A DNA stretch of 11,479 nucleotides from DASTQL01 sp035462845 (GTDB lineage: Bacteria > Actinomycetota > Actinomycetes > Jiangellales > Jiangellaceae). Shown here one piece after another: positions 6,069 to 11,479 of this stretch. Within the stretch, counting starts at the first letter, position 1. The number at the start of each line of letters is the position of its first letter. The notes below the pieces were generated by a model. The model was not told the DNA's origin. It searched no databases and was given only the letters and a program-made list of their open reading frames with translations. Where the stretch lies: positions 1 to 11,479 of the forward strand of contig DATHTV010000216.1 in the NCBI GenBank assembly GCA_035462845.1. The letters are read 5' to 3'. Both the position numbers and the translations under genes were made by a program.

Positions 6069-7064
6069 GTGCGCCCCGCCCTGCACCCAGCCCTGGCGCG
6101 GCTCCGCCGTGACCCGGCGACGGTCCAGGTCGGGCTGGACCCGGGGCCCTCGGTGATCCTGGGCGGCCTGGACCCCGTGGTGGCCGACGTGCTGGTGGGA
6201 CTGGACGGCGAGTGCGCGGTCACCGACCTGCGGCGCACGGTCAGCCGGCGCGGGGCCGACCCCGCGGCCCTCGACTCGGCCCTGGACGCGCTGGACCGGG
6301 CCGGCCTGCTGGTGCTCGGCCCTCCGGCGACGACGCCGGAGAGCGTCGCCGAGTCGCTGGTCGTCGGTCCGGCCGCTGCGCGCCGAGCCCGCGACGCCCG
6401 GGCCAGGGCGTGGGTGGAGGTCCGCGGCGCGGACCGGGTCGGGGCCGCCGTGGCGTCCCTGCTCACCGCTGCGGGCACCGGTCGGGTGACGGTGGTGGAC
6501 CCCTGCCCGACCCGGCCGGACGAACCCGCACCCGGGGCGCTCGGTGCCGACGACGTCGGGCTGCCGCGGGGGCCGGCCGCGGAGCGGGTCGCCCACCGGG
6601 CCGGCCCCGGCCACCGCGGCCGGGTCTCCCACGAGCGCCGGCGGCCCGACCTGGTCGTCCTCACCCCCGGCGCGTCGTTGCTGAGGGCGAGCGCAGCCGC
6701 GCTGCTGCGCGAGGGCGTGCCGCACCTGGTCGTGCGGGTCGGCGCGACCGCCGGCACGGTGGGACCGCTGGTCCGGCCGGGCTCGACGTCGTGCCTGCGC
6801 TGCCACGACCTGCGCCAGGCCGACCGGGACGCGGGCTGGCCCGACCTGGTCGAGCAGACCGACCGGCACACCAGCGCGACCCCGACCCCGGTGCCGCTGG
6901 CATGGGCGCTGGCGGCGCTGGCCGCCCAGCACGTCGCGACGGCGGTCGGTGGCGGCGACCCGGCGACCGTCGACGCCACCGTCGACGTGGCCCTCCCGGA
7001 CCTCATGGGCCGTCGCCGCCGCTGGCGGCAGCACCCAGCCTGCGGGTGCGCCTGGCCGCACTGA
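6069..7064 (+). CDS. Orphan E1-like (ThiF/TOMM cyclodehydratase-type) protein
   Basis: This 331-aa protein resembles the E1-like, leader-peptide-binding proteins of azoline (TOMM) pathways. Residues 1-85 look like the N-terminal peptide-clasp region (LHPALARLRRDPATVQVGLDP, then helices ending in LDRAGLLVLG). A Rossmann-like stretch follows at 114-145 (WVEVRGADRVGAAVASLL, TVVDP), then RPDLVVLTPG near 192-201 and VGPLVRPG near 231-238. Cysteines C242/C245 (SCLRCHDL) and C325/C327 (ACGC) form the probable structural zinc site. The classic GxGxxG loop is degraded to GADRVG, so ATP use is uncertain. No YcaO, dehydrogenase or Cys/Ser-rich precursor is in the window, so this is probably a stand-alone actinobacterial homologue of unknown role. 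It is convergent with the cyclotransferase gene. Confidence 0.75.
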   Translation: MRPALHPALARLRRDPATVQVGLDPGPSVILGGLDPVVADVLVGLDGECAVTDLRRTVSRRGADPAALDSALDALDRAGLLVLGPPATTPESVAESLVVGPAAARRARDARARAWVEVRGADRVGAAVASLLTAAGTGRVTVVDPCPTRPDEPAPGALGADDVGLPRGPAAERVAHRAGPGHRGRVSHERRRPDLVVLTPGASLLRASAAALLREGVPHLVVRVGATAGTVGPLVRPGSTSCLRCHDLRQADRDAGWPDLVEQTDRHTSATPTPVPLAWALAALAAQHVATAVGGGDPATVDATVDVALPDLMGRRRRWRQHPACGCAWPH

Positions 7065-7066
7065 CC

Positions 7067-7090
7067 GACTGTCCTCGGCGGAGGCCGGTC
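7067..7090. terminator. Hairpin between convergent genes, likely bidirectional terminator
   Basis: Arms GACTGTCCTC (7067-7076) and GAGGCCGGTC (7081-7090) pair over 10 positions with one mismatch and one G-T wobble around a 4-nt GGCG loop. It starts 3 bp after the E1-like gene's stop and 17 bp beyond the end of the cyclotransferase gene, so it can serve both transcripts. Confidence 0.6.
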
Positions 7091-7107
7091 CAGCATCTCG
7101 ACCGGGC

Positions 7108-8016
7108 TCAGCCACCACCCGGTGGCGGCAGCTCGCCGCCGGGCGTGACGCGCACCTCGAACACCGTCGGCCACCGCTTGCCGGTGAGCCAGACCCGCTC
7201 CCCGTCGGAGGTCGCGGCGATGCCGTTGAGCACGTCGTCCCCACCCTCGGGGGAGACCTCCTCGGTCAGGACGCTCGCGTCGATCCACCCGGTCACGACG
7301 CCGGTCGCCGGGTCGATGCGAACCACCCCGTCGGTCAGCCAGACGTTGGCCAGCACCTCGTCCCCGACGACCTCGAGCTCGTTGAGGCTCTCCACCGGGA
7401 CCCCGCGGTCGAGGACCTCCACCGTGCGGACGACCGCGAACGTCTCCGGGTCGTGGGCGGTGAGGGTCGAGGTGCCGTCGCTGCGCCACAGCACCTCGCC
7501 GTCGGAGGCGAGACCCCAGCCCTCCCCCTCGTACCGGAAGGTGTCGAGCACCTCGAGGGAGCACGGGTCGCGCGTCCACCCCTCCTGCTGCTGCCAGGAG
7601 AGCTGGTACAGCCGGTCGTCGTGGAGCGCGAGCCCCTCACCGAACACCTCGTCCGGTAGCGGTTCGCTCGCGAGTACCTCGCCGCTGGCCAGGTCGACCG
7701 CGCGGGCCTCGGACTCGCCGTACAGCCCGGTGCCCTCGTACACCACCCCGTCCCGGACCAGCAGTCCCTGGGTGAAGGCCGCCGGGTCGTGCGGGTAGCG
7801 GGCCAGGACCTCCACCTCGTACGGGGTGGGTCCGGCCGCCTCGGCGTCGGCAGCGGACGGCGCGGCAGCCAGCCCACCGGTCGCCGAGGGGGCCTCCGGC
7901 AGAGTGGCCGACGGGCAGGAGCCGTCCTCACTGCCGCCCATGGCGGTCCACGCCACCACGCCGGCGCCCGCCGCCAGGACACCGGCCGCCACCGCCACGA
8001 CCAGCCCCCGACGCAT
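7108..8016 (-). CDS. Glutaminyl-peptide cyclotransferase (bacterial/plant type)
   Basis: This 302-aa protein matches the Glu_cyclase_2 family, beta-propeller enzymes that turn N-terminal Gln into pyroglutamate. N-terminal MRR plus a hydrophobic stretch (about 4-26) is a signal peptide or single anchor, followed by an Ala/Pro-rich linker to about 64, so it acts outside the membrane. Family blocks in order: HDPAAFTQGL (76-85), EGTGLYGES (94-102), FGEGLAL (125-131), YEGEGWGL (162-169), LNELE (211-215), ANVW (223-226), DVLNGIA (261-267), TGKRWPTVFEVR (278-289). C34 and C152 may form a disulfide; C34 is not in a lipobox. The ATG at 8016 lacks a Shine-Dalgarno site but has TAGCCT 6 nt upstream. Its 54-bp upstream region is shared with the ABC1 kinase. 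The exported substrate is unknown. Confidence 0.88.
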   Translation of the reverse strand: MRRGLVVAVAAGVLAAGAGVVAWTAMGGSEDGSCPSATLPEAPSATGGLAAAPSAADAEAAGPTPYEVEVLARYPHDPAAFTQGLLVRDGVVYEGTGLYGESEARAVDLASGEVLASEPLPDEVFGEGLALHDDRLYQLSWQQQEGWTRDPCSLEVLDTFRYEGEGWGLASDGEVLWRSDGTSTLTAHDPETFAVVRTVEVLDRGVPVESLNELEVVGDEVLANVWLTDGVVRIDPATGVVTGWIDASVLTEEVSPEGGDDVLNGIAATSDGERVWLTGKRWPTVFEVRVTPGGELPPPGGG

Positions 8017-8022
8017 CGGCCC

Positions 8023-8028
8023 AGGCTA
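8023..8028 (-). promoter_or_regulatory. -10 hexamer TAGCCT of a likely leaderless promoter (cyclotransferase)
   Basis: On the minus strand TAGCCT (TAnnnT) is followed by 6 nt (GGGCCG) and then the ATG at 8016. The facing promoter for the ABC1 gene lies only 30 bp away, so their -35 regions must interleave. Confidence 0.55.
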
Positions 8029-8058
8029 TCCACCGGGCGCGGTGGGTCCGGACCAGGA

Positions 8059-8064
8059 CACAAT
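8059..8064 (+). promoter_or_regulatory. -10 hexamer CACAAT of a likely leaderless promoter (ABC1 kinase)
   Basis: CACAAT resembles TANAAT apart from its first base and ends 6 nt before the GTG at 8071. No good Shine-Dalgarno site lies at a normal distance (only AGGA 12 nt upstream). No clear -35. Confidence 0.45.
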
Positions 8065-8070
8065 GGCGCC

Positions 8071-9399
8071 GTGACCGACCTCCCCCGCAAGGCCGTCACC
8101 CGGACCGCCAAGCTCGCGAGCCTCCCGCTGGGGGTGGCCGGGCGGGCGACCTGGGGGCTGGGGCGGCGCATCGGCGGCGCTCCCGCCGAGGCCGTGGCGG
8201 TCGAGCTCCAGCAGCGGACCGCGGAGCAGGTCTTCCGCGTGCTGGGCGAGCTCAAGGGCGGCGCGATGAAGTTCGGGCAGGCGCTGTCCGTCTTCGAGTC
8301 GGCCCTGCCGGAGGACCTCGCGGCGCCCTACCGCGCCACCCTGACCAGGCTGCAGGAGTCCGCGCCGCCGATGCACTCGGCGATGGTCCACGAGGTGCTG
8401 GCATCCCAGCTCGGGCCGGGCTGGCGAAGCAGGTTCGCGTCGTTCGACGACCTGCCGGCAGCCGCCGCGTCGATCGGGCAGGTGCACCGGGCCGTCTGGC
8501 ACGACGGGCGGGACGTGGCGGTGAAGGTCCAGTACCCGGGCGCCGGCGAGGCGCTGCGCTCGGACCTCACCCAGATCGCCCGGCTGGGCCGGGTCTTCGG
8601 CTCGTGGATCCCGGGCATGGACATCAAGCCGCTGCTCGACGAGCTGCGCGACCGGAACGTCGAGGAGCTCGACTACCGGCTCGAGGCCGAGGCCCAGCAG
8701 GGCTTCGCGACCGCGTTCGCCGACGACGTCGACATCGCCGTCCCGGCCCTGGTGCACGGCACCGAGAAGGTCATCGTATCGGAGTGGCTCGACGGCCGGC
8801 CGCTGTCCGACATCATCGCCGTCGGCGAGCCCGAGGAGCGCGACCACGCTGGGCTGCTGCTCGTCCGCTTCTGCTTCGCCGGCCCGGCCCGGGCCGGGCT
8901 CCTGCACGCCGACCCGCACCCCGGCAACTTCCGGATCACGGCGGACGGGCGGCTCGGTGTCCTCGACTACGGCGCGGTCGCCCGGCTCCCGGGCGGGCTG
9001 CCGCCGTCCATCGGCCGGCTGCTGCGGCGGGCCGTGGAGGGCGACCAGGAGGCGATGCTCCAGGGGCTCCGCAACGAGGGCTTCGTCAAGCCGCACATCC
9101 GGATCGAGCCGAGCGAGCTGTACGACTACCTGGCGCCGTTCATCGAGCCCGCGACGGTCGACACGTTCCACTTCAACCGGGACTGGATGCGCGAGCAGTT
9201 CTCCCGCATCAACGACCCCCGCCAGCCCGGGTACACGATCGGCCTGCGGCTCAACCTGCCGCCGTCGTACCTGCTCGTGCACCGGGTCTGGCTCGGCGGC
9301 GTCGGGGTCCTCTCCCAGCTCGACGCGCACGCGCCCTTCCGCGGTGAGCTGCTGGACTGGCTGCCGGGCTTCGCCGAGGACGGCCACGCGGCCTCCTGA
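8071..9399 (+). CDS. ABC1/UbiB (AarF-type) atypical kinase
   Basis: This 442-aa protein of the ABC1/ADCK/UbiB family of atypical kinases has, in order: the family-specific KxGQ motif K67-F-G-Q70 (GGAMKFGQALS), an Ala-rich nucleotide loop (AAAASIGQVHRA, 130-141), the phosphate-binding lysine K152 in VAVKVQYPG, HPGN in HADPHPGNF (279-287) and the metal Asp D299 in LDYGA. No C-terminal membrane helix is evident, unlike E. coli UbiB. UbiB-type members support quinone and isoprenoid lipid metabolism; actinobacteria mostly make menaquinone, so its target here is open. The GTG at 8071 is chosen from the -10-like hexamer 6 nt upstream and the start of conserved sequence. It ends 4 bp from the convergent 58-aa gene, leaving no room for a separate terminator. 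Confidence 0.9.
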   Translation: MTDLPRKAVTRTAKLASLPLGVAGRATWGLGRRIGGAPAEAVAVELQQRTAEQVFRVLGELKGGAMKFGQALSVFESALPEDLAAPYRATLTRLQESAPPMHSAMVHEVLASQLGPGWRSRFASFDDLPAAAASIGQVHRAVWHDGRDVAVKVQYPGAGEALRSDLTQIARLGRVFGSWIPGMDIKPLLDELRDRNVEELDYRLEAEAQQGFATAFADDVDIAVPALVHGTEKVIVSEWLDGRPLSDIIAVGEPEERDHAGLLLVRFCFAGPARAGLLHADPHPGNFRITADGRLGVLDYGAVARLPGGLPPSIGRLLRRAVEGDQEAMLQGLRNEGFVKPHIRIEPSELYDYLAPFIEPATVDTFHFNRDWMREQFSRINDPRQPGYTIGLRLNLPPSYLLVHRVWLGGVGVLSQLDAHAPFRGELLDWLPGFAEDGHAAS

Positions 9400-9403
9400 C
9401 GGG

Positions 9404-9580
9404 CTACCACCACTCCTGGTCGAGCCGGGCCTCGATGGAGCGCAGGTGCTCGCGGGCGCAGGCGGCGCAGTAGTACCGGGTGCGCCCGTCGACGACGTCG
9501 CCCACCCAGTCCAGGGGCGGCGAGCCGCCGGCCGCGACGGTGCCGCACCAGGCGCACGAGACCGGGCCGTCGCCGCTCAC
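9404..9580 (-). CDS. 58-aa double-CxxC (putative zinc-binding) protein
   Basis: A short gene read on the minus strand from GTG at 9580. The protein begins MSGDGPVSCAWCGTVAAGG, has DWVGDVVDGRTRYYCAAC in the middle and ends IEARLDQEWW. C9/C12 and C38/C41 make two CxxC knuckles 25 residues apart, suited to one zinc. The aromatic C-terminus (EWW) resembles small actinobacterial hypothetical proteins I recall, but I cannot name a family. The start codon overlaps the phosphodiesterase stop (GTGA), and GGAGGAGGT sits 6 nt upstream within that gene's last codons, so translation is coupled. This links it to the phosphodiesterase, perhaps as partner or regulator. It is convergent with the ABC1 gene. 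Confidence 0.8.
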   Translation of the reverse strand: MSGDGPVSCAWCGTVAAGGSPPLDWVGDVVDGRTRYYCAACAREHLRSIEARLDQEWW

Positions 9581-11061
9581 CCGGCCACCTCCTCCCCGAG
9601 GTAGACGAAGCCCGGCCCGACGTCGCGGAAGGGCACGCCCGCTGCCCGCAGCGCGTCGTCCCAGTCACCCCGAACGGTGGGGTCGGCGCCCTCGAAGCCG
9701 TGGTCGGCGGTGAGCAGGACGACCACGTCGTCGGCCGCCCCCAGGTGGTCCAGGTGGTCGAGGAAGGCCTCCAGCCGGCGGTCGGCGTCCCGCAGCGAGT
9801 CCCGGGCGACGTTCGAGCGCGGTCCGCCCGCGTGGTGCCCGGCGTCGGTCACGACGTGCGCCCACCAGGTGAGCGCCGGGGCGTCCGCTGCGGACTGCCA
9901 CAGCGCGAGCAGCATCTCGACACCCGCGTCGTCCACCTGGGTCGCCCACGAGTAGCCGGGCTCGGCGAGGTGCGCGCGGTCGGTGAGGAAGCGCGAGGCG
10001 GCCGGATCGGGCAGCAGGTGGTCGAGCCCGGACGCCCCGCCGGGCACGCCCGAGGCACGGACCTGCCCCATGGTCGACCAGCCCGCACCGCGGTCGACGG
10101 CCTCGTTGATGCAGGCGGTGGGTGACCCGGGCCGGGCGACGGCGACCTGCTCGAAGACGGTACGGACGCCGGGGCGCAGCCACTCGGCGGAGCGGTGCCA
10201 GGTGGCCGAGTCGTTGGGGACGACGACCTCGTGCGTCGCGCGGTCGAAGTAGGCGTTGCCGAGCACCCCGTGCCGGCCCGGCCCGACGCCGGTGAGGATC
10301 GACGTGTGGTTGGTCAGCGTGACGCTGGGGAACTCGGCAACCGCTCCGCCACGGAGCGCGCAGCCACGCTCGAGCAGCCGGGCGACACCCGGCAGCCTCC
10401 CCTGCTCCGCCAGGTGCAGCAGGTCGCCGCAGTGCGCTCCGTCCCAGAGGATGCCCACGACCCACCGCGCCGCAGGCTCGACGAGCCGAGGCAGTGCGGT
10501 GCCGTCCAACGCCCGGCCGTCGGCGTCGGCCGCGACCCCCTCGGGCCTGGGGACGCCCGCGAGGGCCATCAGGGTGGGGGCGACGTCGACGAGCCGGGCG
10601 TGGTCGTCCAGCAGGCCCCGGGAGCGCACGCCGGGGCCCGACACCAGCAGCGGCGCTCGGGACTGGACGACGTCGAGGCTGCCGTGCTCGCCCGCGTGGC
10701 CACCACGGTCCGGGAAGAAGTGCCGCGGCGTGTGCACGACGACGAGGTCCGGCGAGCGATCGGGGTCCGCGAACGCCGAGAGCAGCCGCTCCGCCGCGTA
10801 CGGGTAGGCGTTGCGCTGGTTCGGTGGCGACGGGTCCGCGAGCTCCCGCTCGTACGGCAGGAACGCCATCGGGTCCTGGTCGGCCACCGGGTCCTCGCCG
10901 TGCAGGACCTGAGTCGGCTCCCCCGGCGCGACCCGAGCGGCTCCCCTGCTGCTGGCGACGACCACGCCGCCGTCGCCGTCGGGGTGTGCCACGAGGTCGA
11001 CGACGTGCGACCACGCCGGGTCGACGAGAGCCTCCACCGCCTGGTCGCGCAGGTCGCTCAC
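9577..11061 (-). CDS. AlkP-superfamily phosphodiesterase with permuted motif order
   Basis: This 494-aa cytosolic protein (no signal peptide) belongs to the type I phosphodiesterase/nucleotide pyrophosphatase group, which hydrolyses phosphate esters with two metals. Residues 200-455 hold D207 (ILWDGAH), nucleophile T248 (FPSVTLTNH), D406 and H410 (TDAGHHAG), and D453-H454 (TADHGFEG). The family's last metal His normally follows these, but no His occurs after H454. Instead residues 104-175 look like the family's C-terminal part: DLVVVHTPRHFF, H122/H126 in GGHAGEHGSLD, APLLVSGPGV and VDVAPTLMALAGV. The GTG at 11061 is chosen because sequence becomes family-like there (MSDLRDQAVEALV); upstream the frame is open but Pro/Arg-rich and shadow-like. 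CAGGCT lies 7 nt upstream. The substrate is unknown. The 58-aa gene overlaps its end. Confidence 0.82.
   Translation of the reverse strand: MSDLRDQAVEALVDPAWSHVVDLVAHPDGDGGVVVASSRGAARVAPGEPTQVLHGEDPVADQDPMAFLPYERELADPSPPNQRNAYPYAAERLLSAFADPDRSPDLVVVHTPRHFFPDRGGHAGEHGSLDVVQSRAPLLVSGPGVRSRGLLDDHARLVDVAPTLMALAGVPRPEGVAADADGRALDGTALPRLVEPAARWVVGILWDGAHCGDLLHLAEQGRLPGVARLLERGCALRGGAVAEFPSVTLTNHTSILTGVGPGRHGVLGNAYFDRATHEVVVPNDSATWHRSAEWLRPGVRTVFEQVAVARPGSPTACINEAVDRGAGWSTMGQVRASGVPGGASGLDHLLPDPAASRFLTDRAHLAEPGYSWATQVDDAGVEMLLALWQSAADAPALTWWAHVVTDAGHHAGGPRSNVARDSLRDADRRLEAFLDHLDHLGAADDVVVLLTADHGFEGADPTVRGDWDDALRAAGVPFRDVGPGFVYLGEEVAG
9587..9595 (-). promoter_or_regulatory. Shine-Dalgarno GGAGGAGGT for the 58-aa protein
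   Basis: Strong site 6 nt before the GTG at 9580, lying within the last codons of the phosphodiesterase gene. It confirms the short gene as real and supports coupled translation. Confidence 0.75.
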
Positions 11062-11068
11062 CCGGTCG

Positions 11069-11074
11069 AGCCTG
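11069..11074 (-). promoter_or_regulatory. Possible -10 hexamer CAGGCT (phosphodiesterase)
   Basis: On the minus strand CAGGCT differs from the actinobacterial TAGGCT form at one base and lies 7 nt before the GTG at 11061. No Shine-Dalgarno site is present, so a leaderless start is plausible. Weaker than the other cases. Confidence 0.3.
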
Positions 11075-11158
11075 CCACAGCGCCGTCGGGGTGTTGGTGG
11101 CGGTCGAGCCAGTGGGGAGGAAGGACGTCGGGGCGGCGTCCACCACGCGGCAGGTGAG

Positions 11159-11420
11159 GCCATGACCAGGTGCCGACGCCGTGTGATGGCCCCAGCCGGG
11201 TGGTGACGGTCGGACTGCGCCGTCGCGTCCCCCGCACTCAGGCCATGCCGCCGCCGCTGCCCAAGAAGCCCGGTGGAACGTTGATCGGGTCGCCTCTCTT
11301 GCCGCAGCGTCGACAGACCTTGTGGTCGGGACCTTCGTACCGCTCCGAGGTCGGGTGCCGCGTGACCCACGAGTGGATGCCGACAAGGCACCGGAGTGAC
11401 CGGTTAGACCTGGTCATGGC
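11159..11420. repeat. 13-bp inverted repeat flanking the 59-aa gene
   Basis: GCCATGACCAGGT occurs on the plus strand at 11159-11171 and on the minus strand at 11408-11420, about 240 bp apart and pointing at each other. The right copy contains the start codon of the 59-aa gene. The left copy begins a 14-codon plus-strand frame (MTRC...) with no Shine-Dalgarno site. Similarity stops at the 13 bp. It could be the scar of a small inversion or duplication, or chance. Confidence 0.5.
11238..11417 (-). CDS. 59-aa CxxC protein, hypothetical
   Basis: A minus-strand ATG at 11417 opens a 59-codon frame. The protein has RCLVGIHSWVTRHPTSE (9-25), then DHKVCRRCGKRGDP (31-44), then a Pro/Gly-rich end FLGSGGGMA. 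The pattern of a lone Cys (C10) followed by G-x-H-x-W (13-17) and a later C35-x-x-C38-G knuckle is one I associate with small cytosolic zinc-knuckle proteins in bacteria and phages (CLxGxHxW...CxxCG). H15 or C10 could complete the metal site with C35 and C38. It has no Shine-Dalgarno site, but TAGCGT ends 6 nt before the ATG. Its function is unknown. It lies 176 bp upstream of the phosphodiesterase on the same strand, probably as its own transcript. Confidence 0.7.
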   Translation of the reverse strand: MTRSNRSLRCLVGIHSWVTRHPTSERYEGPDHKVCRRCGKRGDPINVPPGFLGSGGGMA

Positions 11421-11423
11421 TCG

Positions 11424-11429
11424 ACGCTA
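11424..11429 (-). promoter_or_regulatory. -10 hexamer TAGCGT of a likely leaderless promoter (59-aa gene)
   Basis: On the minus strand TAGCGT (TAnnnT) is followed by exactly 6 nt (CGAGCC) and the ATG at 11417. No recognisable -35 in the remaining 50 bp of the window. Confidence 0.5.
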
Positions 11430-11479
11430 GGCCGGTTGCGGGCCCGACACATCGGTCCGAAGCCCCGAATGAGGCGACT

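Noticed and set aside
6069..7064. A ribosomal natural-product (TOMM) cluster
   Set aside because: Only the E1-like protein is present; no YcaO, oxidase or precursor peptide is found on either strand here.
7108..8016. Lipoprotein anchoring of the cyclotransferase at C34
   Set aside because: The residues before the Cys (EDGSC) do not form a lipobox and it lies well after the hydrophobic stretch.
11161..11205. 14-codon plus-strand peptide starting in the left inverted-repeat arm
   Set aside because: No Shine-Dalgarno site or -10 hexamer and no recognisable sequence; kept only as part of the repeat observation.
11062..11391. Longer N-terminus for the phosphodiesterase, up to a start at 11391
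   Set aside because: The extension is Pro/Arg-rich without family similarity and overlaps the real 59-aa gene on the same strand in another frame.

Overview
The window is very GC-rich (roughly three quarters G+C by eye), has many GTG starts, and carries families typical of high-GC Gram-positive bacteria: a Zincin_2/DUF2342 protein, DUF5679, and an orphan E1-like protein of the TOMM type. It is chromosomal DNA from an actinobacterium. The protein flavour suggests Nocardioides or a relative (Propionibacteriales), but the genus is an inference. I see no tRNA, rRNA, transposase, integrase or phage gene.

Layout, left to right. (1) 3-1900, plus strand: the 3' part of a Zincin_2 metallopeptidase-like protein with a Gly-rich repeat at its N-terminal side, then a Nudix hydrolase overlapping it by GTGA. 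(2) 1901-2085: a gap between convergent genes with four copies of a palindromic repeat of about 25-29 bp, one of them inverted. (3) 2086-3946: a PLP-dependent trans-sulfuration enzyme (minus) divergent from an Lrp/AsnC regulator (plus), with two inverted repeats in the shared upstream region. (4) 3990-5398, minus: a crotonase-family protein followed by a YgjP/DUF45-type zinc peptidase that appears to have its own leaderless promoter. (5) 5659-7064, plus: a 52-aa DUF5679 zinc-ribbon protein, a strong hairpin, then the E1-like/TOMM-type protein. (6) 7108-9399: a secreted or anchored glutaminyl cyclotransferase (minus) divergent from an ABC1/UbiB-type kinase (plus), with only 54 bp between the starts. 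(7) 9404-11417, minus: a 59-aa CxxC protein, an AlkP-superfamily phosphodiesterase whose motif order looks circularly permuted, and a 58-aa double-CxxC protein coupled to it by GTGA.

How they may work together. The Lrp regulator and trans-sulfuration enzyme form a self-contained sulfur amino acid module of a well-known divergent design. The phosphodiesterase and the 58-aa protein are translationally coupled and probably share a task. From memory, the YgjP peptidase, DUF5679, E1-like protein and ABC1 kinase recur near each other in actinobacteria, but no shared pathway can be read from the sequence. Two translation styles alternate. Some genes have strong Shine-Dalgarno sites. Others (YgjP peptidase, cyclotransferase, ABC1 kinase, 59-aa protein, perhaps the phosphodiesterase) lack one and instead have a -10-like hexamer 6-7 nt before the start codon, as expected for leaderless mRNAs.

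The longest gaps without a gene are 5399-5658 (260 bp, divergent upstream region; beyond two Shine-Dalgarno sites I see nothing clear), 5818-6068 (251 bp, holding a terminator-like hairpin), 1901-2085 (the repeats) and 11062-11237 (one arm of a 13-bp inverted repeat).
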